Numbered from the stretch's first letter, positions 1-12,733 are shown. The stretch is 64,000 nucleotides of DNA from Adiantum capillus-veneris (GCA_014529385.2 CM043942.1:315001-379000); one strand, 5' to 3'. Numbers and translations: made by a program. The notes: generated by a model not told the origin, from the letters alone.

Positions 1-4
1 ATAC

Positions 5-1090
5 TAAGGCGGTCTGGGGCGGGCAACAAGAAGAGCGGCCTCTAAACACCTTTCCAGGCTCCCGTGCTGTTCAATTGGGGCTAGGGCAAGCACAATCAGA
101 GACAACAACAACCCACAACCCAAAACCAAACAAGAAAAGGGGCACCACCTAGTTGTAGATGCGAACCAGGACGCACGTGATATCTCTTTTTACTGAAACG
201 CACACAGAGACGGGAATGCAAGATAGACACACACCCCAAACACAAACATTCACCACACCGGAGAGAGGTAAAGAGCACAAATCAACTTGAGAAACTCAGT
301 CTTAGCCTTAAAGACTAGATGCACACAAAGCTTGATGAGAAATAGAGAGACAACACAAAACTTGACCTTGTTTCCAATACACAAATTGTCTTAGGGTCAC
401 GGGAGCCCTCTCACCGAGCACCCTCTTACAATTGACCTTTTAGGCAAACAATTCAACAAGCCCTCAAACCACCAAGCATGAAATGGCACAACAAACGTCA
501 AGGAAAATATACCTTCAACCACCTGATTAGCCAACTTATCAAGTCAATTTGGAGAGAAGAGTCATAGTTGCAGTATACAATTGCACCCAAAACTATAAAT
601 CTTATTTATGCACAAGAGTAGGCTACAAGTGTGGTGAAGAGTATGGCATACACTCCACTCCTCTAGATGGCATAACTAACTTCAAGCTTCTCCATGCACC
701 TATGTGTAATGATGGAATAGAGCACTCACGATGCACACACTCTACACAACTAGGCTTGAAGAGTGGTGTGTTATGTGTTGAGAATGGTGTGGTGTAGTGT
801 GATCATGTGATAATTTACAAGGGAGAGAAGGGCTCTATTTATAGGTTTTAGAAGCCCCGATTAGGATTAGGCCTAATCAAGTTTATTTGAAGAAATAAAA
901 GATTGTGCATATTTTATTTTTTTTAATGAGGGTGGGTCTCTCTTGTCCTTTGAGTCACATGGATGTGGGCTCAAGGGAAAAGAATTATTGAGGATGAAAG
1001 GAGAGAGGCATTGAGTGAATAATTTGGGAGTGCCTACTCTAGTAGATGGTGCATTTTACAATAAGGTTAGTGGTTAGTAGTTAGTAATTA
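5..1090 (-). repeat. LARD-1 3' LTR, distal part
   Basis: This segment matches 10137-11222 almost base for base, including the 16-mer at 137-152 (see 10269-10284). The LTR tip here reads CCTTA on the minus strand instead of CCTCA, probably a C-to-T change. The LTR continues at 6531 after the inserted element. Short open frames inside it, such as 549-797, recur in the partner LTR and look non-coding. Confidence 0.9.
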
Positions 1091-1221
1091 TGTGAGACCG
1101 CGGGGGATTGGACCATGCAACTCTCCACCCAAACGTGCTATTTATAGACTCCTAGGCTCTAAAGATAGCGCCCCTTGACCGCATGTCCGTCCTGGCCCTT
1201 GGCCCTGCCCTTGGCCTGACA
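1091..1221 (-). repeat. 3' LTR of the 131-bp-LTR element
   Basis: Partner of 6400-6530. It abuts the AATTA duplication (1086-1090) on one side and the purine tract (1225-1234) on the other. Confidence 0.92.
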
Positions 1222-1224
1222 TTA

Positions 1225-1234
1225 CTCCCCCCTT
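1225..1234 (-). other. Polypurine tract of the 131-bp-LTR element
   Basis: Minus strand reads AAGGGGGGAG, followed by TA and then the 3' LTR. It is placed as expected for the plus-strand primer of reverse transcription. Confidence 0.75.
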
Positions 1235-4200
1235 GGAGAAGCGTTTTCGTCCTCAAAAACAGAAGTGGTAGTATCTTCATAAGAACACTGATGTTTTCGT
1301 TTTTGGCATCCTCTACACGGGCCAATTGTCCATATGACCGATACCTGGTGCAGTGAGGAGGTTCAATGAAACCAAGAGCAATATCTTGATTTTCAACATT
1401 TTTGTCCTTTTTCAACCACCCGTATCTAAATGGTAACTCATGATAACTCATGTGAGTATCTTGAAAAGCTCATAGCTACTGAAAGATAGAATAGAGAGTG
1501 TCCTCATGTCAGACTTCTGAACATTTTGGAACACACAGAACCACATGTTCACCCCTAACAAAGGTTACACGCCAACATACTCTGTCAGCACACCTACTAA
1601 GTCCTTGACTTATGAAACTATCGGTATCCAGCCCCACCACAACAGGTGTTCAAAGTTGAAAACCGAACCTAAGCAAATTCTAGAATAAGGAGAGAATCAC
1701 CTATTCAGAATGCATTGTGCTAACGTATGCTCTTAGCAGATCCTTTAGCACGGTTTACTAACGTATGCGCTTAGTATATCCTTTAGTACTAAATAGAATA
1801 CTTGTAAGCTGCCCATCCAACGTGGGATGAATAACAACAGTAGGAGTGATGTACTTATCCCAACCACTTACAGACAGTCTTCCACGACTGACGACAAACT
1901 ATGACTCAACCATTGAGTATCCAGCCATATACTCGATATGGAATGGAGACAACCAACTAGGTTGAAGGTAGATTGGAGGTTCCAGCAACCAATCACTAAC
2001 ATCCATACTCAGCCATCACCTTGTATGACAGGGTGTAAACTCATACTAAATCTGCAAGAGAGATTGCACCCATAATAGAATGTGACAACCCGGTCACACC
2101 TAGGAACCAACCATGAGACCTTCTCATAAACGTAGCATACTTTGTAGCAAAATTTGGACCATAATAGAATGTGACAACCCAGTCACACCTAGGAACCAAC
2201 CATGAGACATTCTCATGAACGTAGCATACTTTGCTATATGTAGAAACGACCCTCCATTAAGGTGGTTTCACAGCACTTGTAATCACAACAAGTCTGTACT
2301 TAGTACCTGACAATTTTTGGCCACTGATATTGTTCCTGATATTGTGTGCGTCAATTGGTCTAATGAACGGATGCGACCAGCACCTAGGGACTTTGTCGCG
2401 ACACATCATTTCAAATTGGGCACCAGTGTCAGTCCCAGAGACTCATATTCTCCACATGTGGAATATGTCTCAAGTAAGGATGCCAAGAAAAGTGACATCC
2501 ATCAAGTACGAGCTATACCTGTGTGTGTAGGTAACTACAAACACTCTGCGACGTGAGTGAGAGGGACCCTCATTATCATGCTCCACACTGGCTAAACCAA
2601 ACTCCTTGAGTTCCTAGACCATGTTGTATGCCATGTGACAACATGTGCCAAATCGAACCCTACAAGTAGGTTCGTAACAGCATAAGGCAAAAAGGTAGAT
2701 TGGACACTTGGCCCAAAATACTTTGTGCCGACATGCCCTTGGCATGGCTCTATAAAATTCAAGCGTACTTATACGTCTTGAAAAAAAAAAACAAGCAATG
2801 CATAGAAAAAATGGAATAACACCAAATTAATAGATGCGTACCTGGAGGTTTGAACGTAATGTTCACGTACCAGTATTCAAACGGAGAGGAGCACATCTTC
2901 TACCTGAAAAACAAACATCATTGCACTAGGAACCGTGGGTATTGCCTTCGCAATCCAACCCCTGTGGTTAAAATCGACATAGTCAAACCCCTTGGTAAGA
3001 CCCTTTGTAGAAACTGCTCAACTAGCAGGTAACGGCAACCAACATAGTTAACCGTGTACATAATGATTGGAATCAACTTGAAAAGCTGAGTTTGTCCGCT
3101 ACCGCGTGGTAGATTGCTGAATTCTTTCCTGGAAAGTCTAACTGAGAGAGATCAAACTATGATCCTCAATGCAGATCAACTGTGATCCTCAATGCAGATC
3201 AACTATGATCCTCAAAGCTTATGGGGTGATGTAGCAGTCACCCGCCGGGTCGTACCCCAAAACAATATGTCCATAGACACTCCGTGGTGCTATAGAGAGA
3301 ACATGGAATCCACAGAAGTGGACTGCCTAGCTCTGGTGGACAGCCATGCTGTCACAACTGATTGATGCATCTATAATTCCTTGTAGAGATCAGCGGATGT
3401 GAGTTGAAGATTATCAAAAACTGAACTTGAGTGTCGCACTAAAAACATGTAGTGCAAAAATGATACCCTAAACATCCGTAATGACAAGATTCTTGCTTGC
3501 CCATTAACGTTGATGTGTACTTCCTTGGGTAGATCTGTTTGATTGTGAAAACAATCACCTAAAGAATGCCAATAGCCGGGTCGTACCCTTGGCCTAACAA
3601 TGGCTCTTAGCCTGTGTGACTCATAGCCCGTATGCAAATTAGTGTTCAGTGGACGGACCGATGAAGACTAATGTAAGTAGCATCTTAGCCACGTGCTAGA
3701 TGAGAGTTAGAGCACCTTGGCTCAGGCTAAGTTACGAGCAAAACATGTATGAAAAGCTTCTTAGAAGATTTTCATTATTCCCTTAAAGAGAGAGAAAGAG
3801 AGAACGAGAGAAGAAGAGCATGCTGGGCTGAGGAACTTTCCTTAAACGACTATGACTTGTATAGTTGATTGCCATGATCTTGTGCATCTTATGCCTAACG
3901 TGCAGCTTATCCTATAAACATGCAATAAGTTTCTGCTACGTCGCTCTTATTGAGGGAGGTAACAGAAAAAACACAAACAAGTCACAGACTGATCCACCTA
4001 CCATGTATGTGGTTGTGACTACACCAGTGTGACTTAATGAGAGCACTTTGACTTTGAATTAAGTCCAAGTTTTAGGTTCTTTTAAGTGTTGTTGTGTTTG
4101 ACAGCAACCCAAAAACAATCCAGAACGTAGTTTGTCCTTGACAAAAGGTCTGGTGTTATAGCGGAAGCGTGTTTCCTGAGGTGGTAGAATTGATTCCACT

Positions 4201-6384
4201 TAGCTAGCATGCCGTGCATACATAATCTTAAGCCCTTGGCAAAAGTGATGGCCTCAAACGTGAGAGCCCAAACCATAAGTGCCTTGCACAATCTAAACTG
4301 GTAGGAATTCTGTGAGGTGATATTCCCTATTTTACCAGTTTTTTCAAACTTGTGTGCCACGGCCCTTGATGACAAGTCATTGGGCAATTCCTTGGCACAA
4401 GGAAGAAGCCTTGCTTTATGTAAAATCATCAAAGCACTTTGCTTGGCACAAAAGCAGTAGTTTCCAATCAAAGGTGTAAACATGGAAGAATAAAAAGAAC
4501 AGAAAATTGGCTAACCTGGTCGTTGCTGTAACCAGTTGGCCCGAGATTCCGTGGAAGAAACAAAAACTCGTGTAAAAATGGCTCATAGCCATATCTGCTA
4601 CACGGGTGGGGGCTGTCGTATGTACATATATGTCCCTTGTATCATATACGCCCTTCTGTAACATAATGAAATAACCTGCAAGCATATTGCCAAATCCTTC
4701 CCAAGTTTGTATGCTCATAGCATAAGCCGAACGTGGGGAGTTTCAATGCAAGATGCATAAATAGAAGCCTTGCTTCACGTAAGTTCATCAAATGGATGAG
4801 ACAAGAATGTAACCTAAGTGCTCATAGCTATTAGATGCTCTTGGTGACACACATATGTCCTAGCAGGAAAAGATCGACCTTGTCAAAATTTCATAGGGAA
4901 ACGGCCTTGCCAAATTTCACTACTGATTGAGAGTCATAAAATTGCCTGATAGTGAGAGAGATATCATCTCCAACTGAACTATCAAATGTCAGCGATTGTC
5001 CAATACTACTTGATCAAAGCAGCCTTTGCTTGACAAGTTGGCATTGTGAAAATTCATATGGTGGTCAACATTGCATTCAACTCCTAGTTGTGGATGTCAA
5101 TGTTTTTTCCACGATGCTTTATATAGCCATATTGCTGGTCAACATTGCATTCAACTCCTAGTTGTGGATGTCAATGTTTTTTCCACCCTGCTTTATATAG
5201 CAAGATTGCCTGCTCCCTAGCAAGCTGCAATGGCTTGGACATGTTATGCATCCAATGCATGGAGCTATGCTCCCATAAATCTTCTTTCATCCGCCTCGAG
5301 AGAACACAATGAGGAGAGATAAAACTTAACAACCAACGTAAGACACAAGTTGGTTTATTAGAGTGTCGTCATAGGGAGCCTTGCTCCTGAATGTATGTTA
5401 TGGTAGACAGCTGCTTGAAATTGTAATTACTAGCCGTCCTTGCTGAATACTGTAATCGGATAGTTCATAGGCCCTACCTGGCTTGCCATGGTTTCCAAAC
5501 AACCTTGCCTGTAACCATTGACTGAGAGTCGTCGGATGCCTTGCAAAATCGATCGGCGTCCCCTAGTGATGTCTTGCATTAGATTTCCAATCCATGTCTT
5601 AGCGACGAGAAGCCTTGCTTCTGTAGAATCATGTCTTTTTCTTTTCATCCCTTATCACACATCTCTGTCTGCGTCCATGCATGTCTTGGAGTCCCATTTC
5701 AATCCCGCCCTGGATAGAGTCCGAGAGATTCCAAGAGATGTTTTGTGACAGACATGGGGATTTTGTACACCTTCAACTTGTAAATTGTTGCTCATGACAG
5801 GTGCATAAATTCGCCACATGAGCCAATGGATGCGACCATGAATATCCATCCGGCTGTGGGGCTCATCCCACAAACTGCCGATTCCCCTGGCCCGTGGGGC
5901 AACACCCCTAGGTGGGGTGTGTGGCCCAACATAGGGCACTAAAAAAGATTTTTTAATAAAAAAATTAATGAAAAACATACCTGCACAGGAGGCCGCTGCC
6001 TGCGAGATGGGGAAGAAGAAGCCTGAGAGCGTTATGGGCCGCCTTTGGGGTCGCAATAGAAATGAAAGCTCCTCAGAAATCCTGCGTGCTGCCAATGAAC
6101 CGGGCCTTACCTGATTTGGTGGTGCTGAAAATTCTAAACCTTCCCGGCTTAGAGTGGCTACCCGCGGCCTCCGAGCTTTGGCCTGTCCTTCCTCCCCGAC
6201 TTGGGACTGCAGCACATGGTTATGCCTTGCTTGTGTGTTGCATGCGACATGCAAACTCGCTTCGAGAGCAAGATCGAGAGAACCCTAGGCTGAGTGTCCA
6301 TGAACGGAGAGAGAGATAGAGAGAGAGAGAACATGCCAAGCCCTGCAAAGCATTTCCCCCCTCCTCCATAGCCCGCTCCTCCTT

Positions 6385-6398
6385 GAGCTATGATATCA
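6385..6398 (-). other. Degenerate initiator-Met primer-binding site
   Basis: Minus strand reads TGATATCATAGCTC one base past the LTR. The usual plant initiator-tRNA-Met PBS is TGGTATCAGAGCTC, so two of fourteen positions differ. This fixes the element's orientation. Confidence 0.75.
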
Positions 6399-6399
6399 A

Positions 6400-6530
6400 T
6401 GTGAGACCACGGGGGATTGGACCATGCAACTCTCCACCCAACCGTGCTATTTATAGGCTCCTAGCCTCTAAAGATAGCGCCCCTTGACCGCATGTCCGTC
6501 CTGGCCCTTGGCCCTGCCCTTGGCCTGACA
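6400..6530 (-). repeat. 5' LTR of the 131-bp-LTR element
   Basis: On the minus strand it runs from TGTCAGGCC to GGTCTCACA. It is the partner of 1091-1221, with about 97% identity counted by eye. It directly abuts the AATTA duplication at 6531-6535. Confidence 0.92.
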
Positions 6531-8032
6531 AATTATCACTACAAAATCATTCGCCAAATGATGAGATATGTGATGAGAAAAGATAGAGAAGGGATAAGCT
6601 TGTAAAGCAAGGTTGAAGCTTGGAGAAGTTGACATTAACCTCTTTACAGCACCGGTAGAAGAAGCGGTCAGCATGGCGAAGTAGCGCGTGTCGATGAAGC
6701 TATGTTATCTTCAAACCTTGGAAAATTCATGCTAAAAGCCTTTATTTGCAGAGGTTATCCTTGGATTTTTGCTGATGTTTTGAAGTTCTTTACAAAGCTG
6801 AAGAGAGTATGGTAATATGGACATATAAGTAGAGAGAAAGGGAGACACATAGGGTGTAGAAATGGACGATGAAGGGTATGGAGGTGTGAGAGATGTGGCA
6901 ATGGTGAAGAGGGTGAATTAGGACATGGGAGTTGCAGGTTTGAAAGTGGGAAGGAGAGGGAGGAGTGTGTGTGAAAGAGGAAAATGATAAAGTGGAAGAG
7001 GGAGTGTGGTTGCATAGCATGGGCAAACTGGGGTCCACCAATAAAATCATAGCTCACAGCTCATAGCTCAAAAAATTGTGAAAACATTTGAGGTGAAAGT
7101 TCAGCTCACGAGCTACAACTTTTGTTTGTATCACCTTTTCAAATTTGGGGAGCATGTGATCTTTAAAAATTCAGCAAAACTGACTGTTTTTTCCACTGCA
7201 CAAGGTCCTTGTGAGGTCCTTCTTTGGATGATTCTTTTGAATACCTCCAAGAGTGAGCTCCCCATGGTGCATGCATGTGGAAACCCTTGACCTTTTGGTA
7301 GGTCTATAATTGAAGATATTGTTGAGATCATGATATAAATGAATAGTACAACTAAGAAAATCAAATATTGAGGGGTCTAAAAAAATATGTACATGTCAAA
7401 TATAAATAATATAGGTGGAAAAATTATAAAGGGATCAAAATAAATCTCTCTCATTATAAGTTTATCATAAAAAGATGAATAATTTTGATGGTCTAATTTA
7501 TGAGAGTAATAGGGAATAGATGTAGGAAGGAAAAAATCACAATAGTGAAAAAATATCCACATAAATAGAACTAGTTTTTTTGGATTTTTGTTGGGATGGA
7601 GTTACACAAAAAATAAGAGAAGCTTGCATGAAATTATTTTTATATGGAATAAAGAGTATGCAAAATGGTAAGAAAAAATATGGTAATGGAGAGTCAATGT
7701 ACATAGCATAAATAACACACCATAGGTAAAAATATTTAAATAAATACCAAAATAATTATGAAAAATCCTTTTATTTAGGCCCTATATAAAATGAAATATT
7801 TACACATAAATGGGCCATAATATACTTATATTTTCTATTATTTTTATTTTTTTGGGCTCAACTAGCCTAGTGACTAGCTAATTGAGGCTTTTTAAAAAAA
7901 TATGGGAAAAGTCCCCTAACTCACACACGCCTATGTACAATGAAATGGTAGGGATAACCAAAATGTTTGAGTGATTTGATAGGGTGAGGTAGCTTACTAT
8001 GGCAATTATGGGAAGCTGAAAAACGGCTATTA
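6531..8032 (-). repeat. LARD-1 3' LTR, proximal part
   Basis: This matches 11218-12733 with small indels. One is an 11-nt difference just right of the insertion site, where the partner has extra bases near 11232. The LTR start reads TAATAGCC on the minus strand against TGATAGCC in the partner. The region is AT-rich with no credible coding frame. Confidence 0.9.
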
Positions 8033-8036
8033 TTAG

Positions 8037-8046
8037 TCCTCCCCTT
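8037..8046 (-). other. Polypurine tract of LARD-1
   Basis: Minus strand reads AAGGGGAGGA, followed by CTAA and then the 3' LTR start at 8032. Confidence 0.75.
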
Positions 8047-8079
8047 AGATAATGGTACATTCATGTACCATTTATCTGA

Positions 8080-9849
8080 TCATACAACATGTAGATTGTG
8101 TAACATCTGTCTTTGTCTGCTCTCATCTTTGAAGAACCTTTGTTGTATGATTAAGAAAGCTTGTGTGATATGGAAGGTTCTCAGAGCCAATAGCAGGATG
8201 TAATGAAGTGACGGAGAAAACCTCCTCCATTGAGAAAGTTTCCATAAGCACCCCCCAAGATCAAAGATCTTGAAATATCTTTCCCAAAGAGAGATGTATG
8301 GTATGGAATCACTTACTGATTTCGGTTGAAGAAACTTGTAGATTTTATTGTGGTCCATAATTGCATCTATCACTATGAATGTGATATAAAAGATTTTTTG
8401 CTCTTCCTCTTGTGTAAAGTTGATGTATCTACTACGATCTTCAAGAGCTTGTATGAGAAAATTTCTGAACTGTAGCTCGTAAAATTCATTCAACCTGGGT
8501 AGGCTCATCAAGTCAAAAATTCTATGACCTTCATGATTTATGAAAGCTTGATCCATGCTTCCAACCGCTATTGGAAGATATTGCAAATAGTTTACCACAT
8601 AAGTAGATAATAGACGAAGGTTTCTATTGCTTCCAACACATTGGAAGAGAATAGATTTTGGTACTGATTGATGAAATATCCACATGTAGCAATCAACAAG
8701 TTTTTCATCTATGATGAAGACCAGAAGCATCACAATGTGTGACCTCCATACACCAAAGAACCAAATGTAGAAGGTTTGGAAACATATGTTCATCACCAAG
8801 TATTCATGTCCTCTTCCACTTAAGAAGGTATGGTGCTCCTGATGAAAGGTATATGTGAAGAGAGGAAAATTTGACTTTAAAGAGGTGAAACCCAATGTGA
8901 AGATGATTGGGGATTCAAAAGTTTGGATTTTCTTGCTAAGAGATTGTCCCATGAATGAAGAGCCACCCACTAAAACACCATTGGAGAGAATGATACCCTT
9001 CTGACAGTTTCCTTTTATGATTTTATTTTTTACTACTCTCCCATGTTCTTCATCCCCTTCTAAGCCCCCCCTTTGGCAAGGTTGTAACTCCTCACATTGT
9101 ACCACCTCAAAGGTTGATGGATTACTGTTTGATTTTGTGAAAACTTTGGCTTCTTGAATGATAGGTTCCTCTATGCTTAACATATATGGGTCATACCAAT
9201 GCTTTTCAACATCCTCAAACACTTCTTAAAGATTATCCTCACATGGATTTAACTCACACTCTTCTACTTTGTTTTGGAGTTGGCATTCCATGTACACAAT
9301 CATCTCTTTATGATCAATGTGGTCCATGTTCTCCCCACCTATGATTTCATCTTCTTCTTCACTCTCTTCTTTTAGACAAGATACACTCTCATAACATTCC
9401 ATAAGATCAAGGTTACCTTCAAGGTCTTCATTCCCCATAGAGTCATGCTGCACAAAAGCTTCGTCTGCTCGGACTAGAAATTGATCCTCTACCAAAAGGT
9501 TGGATGTATCCATTATTGAATCATCAATGCCATTTGAGATATCTTGTGTTGATTTTTGCATGATTGTGATAAAGGTAGAAGAAAGAGATTCCACATTTGA
9601 ATCTTGGCCACACACTTTAGCACTTGAATAATCAGTTGGCATGTAAGTAACTTCTTCAACATTTGTCGGAGTAGAAGGAGATAAGTATGGCAAAGGAGAT
9701 GACTCCTTGATAGAAAAACTATCATGATGGTTGGTTCTTCCAGCATGATGGAAACCATTTTTGATGTAGAAGTACTTGTGAAACTTCCTTCGGGAAATAG
9801 CGACCGCTTCTTCAAAGGTAGAGGGTCTCTCAATGCTAGAACCACACAA
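8080..9849 (-). pseudogene. Unknown sense ORF of LARD-1 (~590 codons, one stop)
   Basis: Two stretches, 9849-9226 (207 codons) and 9222-8080 (380 codons), lie in one frame, separated by a single TAA at 9228-9226. The frame lies in the element's sense direction between PBS and purine tract and fills almost the whole body. The N-terminal half is acidic, with a Glu/Asp cluster near residues 160-172. The C-terminal half is richer in aromatic and hydrophobic residues and ends in a basic tail. There is no zinc knuckle, Asp protease, RT, RNase H or integrase motif. The true start is unclear: no ATG is in frame at the left end, and an ATG at 9866 lies in another frame. I do not recognise the family. 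The openness over ~1.77 kb suggests past coding. Confidence 0.6.
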
Positions 9850-10115
9850 AGATTAGTTCCAAACAATCACTTTCTCTCATGACATCAACTAACTACACAA
9901 AGTTTTGAAAGGTCTTTCAACATGAATTCTAGATTCTTACGTGAAAATGTTTTTTTCCTTTCTTATGTTATGCTAATCCAAACCATATTCTAGATCCATT
10001 TTTGTTGCATTGAAACTAAACTTGGTCATACAAGTTTTCATGATTCATATAATCTTCTTGATTACGCTAAAATTCAAGCATTCACGCAATACAACAAAAA
10101 TAAGCACAAAGTCAT

Positions 10116-10133
10116 TCCTCAGTGGGGGCACCA
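10116..10133 (-). other. Primer-binding site of LARD-1
   Basis: Minus strand reads TGGTGCCCCCACTGAGGA, three bases past the LTR end. It matches the PBS of gypsy J (22507-22524) at 17 of 18 positions and partly resembles the tRNA-Arg-type PBS of Tat/Ogre elements. I could not assign the tRNA. Confidence 0.75.
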
Positions 10134-10136
10134 ATT

Positions 10137-12733
10137 TGAGGCGGTCTGGGGTGGGCAACAAGAAGAGCAGCCTCTAAACACCTTTCGAGGCTCCCGTGCT
10201 GCTGAATTGGGGCTAGGGCAAGCACAATCAGAGACAACAACAACCCACAGCCCGAAACCAAACAAGAAAAGGGGCACCACCTAGTTGTAGATGACAACTA
10301 GGACGCACGTGATATCTCCTTGTACTGAAACGCACAAAGAGAGGGGAATGCAAGATAGCCACACACACCAAACACAAACATTCACCACGCCGGAGAGAGG
10401 TAAAGAGCACAAATCAACTTGAGCAACTTAGTCTTAGCCTTAAAGACTAGATGCACACAAAACTTGATGAGAAGTAGAGAGACAACACAAAACTTGACCT
10501 TGTTGCCAATACACAAATTGTCTTAGGGTCACGGGAGCCCTCTCACCGAGCACCCTCTTACAATTGACCTTTTAGGCAAACAATTCAACAAGCCCTCAAA
10601 CCACCAAGCATGAAATGGCACAACAAACTCCAAGGACAATATACCTTCAACCACCTGATTAGCCAACTTATCAAGTCAATTTGGAGAGAAGAGTCATAGT
10701 TGCAGTATACAACTGCACCCAAAACTATAAATCTTATTTATACACAAGAGTACGCTACAAGTGTGGTGAAGAGTATGGCATACACTCCACTCCTCTAGAT
10801 GGCATAACTAACTTCAAGCTTCTCCATGTACCTATGTGTAATGATGGAATAGAGCACTCACGATGCACATACTCTACACAACTAGACTTGAAGAGTGGTG
10901 TGTTATGTGTTGAGAATGGTGTGGTGTAGTGTGATCATGTGATAATTTACAAGGGAGAGAAGGGCTCTATTTATAGGTTTTAGAAGCCCCGATTAGGATT
11001 AGGCCTAATCAAGTTTATTTGAAGAAATAAAAGATTGTGCATATTTTATTTTTTTAAATGAGGGTGGGTCTCTCTTGTCCTTTGAGTCACATGGATGTGG
11101 GCTCAAGGGAAGAGAATTATTGAGGATGAAAGGAGAGAGGGATTAAGTGAATAATTTGGGAGTGCCTACTCTAGTAGAGGGTGCATTTTACAATAAGGTT
11201 AGTGGTTAGTAGTTAGTAATTATCACTACAAAATATTTACAAAATCATTCGTCAAATAATGAGATATATGATGAGAAAAGTTAGAGAAGGGATAAGCTTG
11301 TAAAGCAAGGTTGAAGCTTGGAGAAGTTGACATTCACCTCTTTACAGCACCGGTAGAAGAAGCGATCAGCATGGCGAAGTAGCGCGTGTTGATGAAGCTA
11401 TGTTATCTTCAAACCTTGGAAAATTCATGCTAAAAGACTTTATTTGCAGAGGTTATCCTTGGATTTTTTCTGATTTTTTGAAGTTCTTTACAAAGCTGAA
11501 GAGAGTATGGTAATATGGACATATATGTAGAGAGAAAGGAGACACATAGGGTGTAGAAATGGAGGATGAAGGCTATGGAGGTGTGAGAGATGTGGCAATG
11601 GTGAAGAGGGTGAATTAGGACATGGGAGTTGCAGATTTGGGAGTGGGAAGGAGAGGGAGGAGTGTGTGTGAAAGAGGAAAATGATAAAGTGGAAGAGGGA
11701 GTGTGGCTGCATAGCATGGGCAAACTGGGGTCCACCAATAAAATTATAGCTCACAGCTCGTAGCTCAAAAAAATATGAAAAAATTTGATGTGAAAGTTCA
11801 ACTCACGAGCTACAACTTTTGTTTGTATTACCTTTTCAAATTCGGGGAGCATGTGATCTTTAAAAATTCAGCAAAACCGACTGTTTTTTCCACTGCACAA
11901 GGTCCTTGTGAGGTCCTTCTTTGGATGATTCTTTTGAATACCTCCAAGAGTGAGCTCTCCATGGTGCATGCATGCATTCCATATACCCTTGACCTTATTT
12001 GGTAGGTCTATAATTGAAGATATTGTTGAGATCATGATATAAATGAATAATACAACTAAGAAAATCAAATATTGAGGGGTCTAAAAAAATATGTACATGT
12101 CAAATATAAATAATATAGGTGGAAAAATTATAAAGGGGTCAAAATAAATCTCTCTCATTATAAGTCTATCATAAAAAGATGAATAATTTTGATGGTCTAA
12201 TTTATGAGAGTAATAGGGAATAGATGTAGGAAGGAAAAAATCACAATAGTGAAAAAATATACACATAAATAAAACTAGTTTTTTTGGATTTTTGTTGGGA
12301 TGGAGTTACACAAAAAATAAGAGAAGCTTGCATGAAATTATTTTTATATAGAATAAAGAGTATGAAAAATGGTAAGAAAAAATATGGTAATGGAGAGCCA
12401 ATGTACATAGCATAAATAACACACCATAGGTAAAAATATTTAAATAAATACCAAAATAATTATGAAAAATCCTTTTATTTAGGCCCTATATAAAATGAAA
12501 TATTTACACATAAATGGGCCATAATATACTTATTTTTTTTATTTTTTTATTTTTGGGCTCAACTAGCCTAGTGACTAGCTAATTGAGGGTTTTTAAAAAA
12601 ATATGGGAAAAGTCCCGTAACTCACACACGCCTATGTACAATGAAATGGTAGGGATAACCAAAATGTTTGAGTGATTTGATAGGGTGAGGTAGCTTACTA
12701 TGGCAATTATGGAAAGTTGAAAAACGGCTATCA
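10137..12733 (-). repeat. LARD-1 5' LTR, complete
   Basis: This is the intact 2,597-bp copy. On the minus strand it runs from TGATAGCCG to CCTCA. It has no inserted element, so the AATTA at 11218-11222 is the pre-insertion target. Positions 10269-10284 carry, on the minus strand, the 16-mer shared with the U5 of J. Confidence 0.92.

Larger units (their letters stand above)
1222..6399 (-). other. Body of the 131-bp-LTR element, no recognised gene
   Basis: I see no gag-pol motif in this 5.2 kb. It contains small tandem duplications: a ~75-bp unit at 2070-2144 and 2160-2233, a 23-bp unit three times at 3151-3218, and a ~74-bp unit at 5063-5136 and 5137-5210. The longest minus-strand frame is 5655-6254 (199 codons), close to the 5' end. 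Its product resembles nothing I know, and it overlaps a splice-donor-like CAG/GTATGT near 5973-5983, so it may be a captured exon-intron piece or chance. Confidence 0.6.
1091..6530 (-). mobile_element. Non-autonomous LTR element with TRIM-sized LTRs
   Basis: The element is flanked by AATTA at 1086-1090 and 6531-6535. Its 131-bp terminal repeats (1091-1221 and 6400-6530) begin TGT, end ACA and differ at four positions by eye. On the minus strand the 5' LTR (6400-6530) is followed by a degenerate initiator-tRNA-Met PBS, and a purine tract precedes the 3' LTR. The empty site is preserved at 11218-11222 in the other LARD-1 LTR. The LTRs are as short as those of TRIM elements, but the 5.2 kb body is far longer than usual for TRIMs. 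No gag-pol similarity is visible. Confidence 0.92.
5..12733 (-). mobile_element. LARD-1: large non-autonomous LTR retrotransposon
   Basis: Two long direct repeats (5-8032, interrupted, and 10137-12733, 2,597 bp) flank a 2.1 kb body. Read on the minus strand, the right copy is the 5' LTR: it starts TGATAGCCG, ends CCTCA and is followed by a PBS. The body ends in a purine tract next to the 3' LTR. Bases 1-4 (ATAC) recur right after the right LTR (12734-12737); a fifth T may belong to the duplication. No gag, protease, RT or integrase is present, so the element must depend on enzymes supplied in trans. It lies in the 3' region of decayed gypsy C. Boundaries rest on LTR alignment by eye. Confidence 0.88.

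Noticed and set aside
549-797. 82-codon frame, also present at 10681-10929
   Set aside because: Repeated only because both are in LTRs of LARD-1; no domain, and no evidence of selection on protein.
4082-4718. Minus frames of 133 and 100 codons in the body of the 131-bp-LTR element
   Set aside because: Overlapping in different frames, no domain, composition like the surrounding non-coding sequence.
6755-7057. Ser/Pro/His-rich frames, also at 11430-11754
   Set aside because: Two overlapping frames in the same LTR repeat with low-complexity composition; likely chance.
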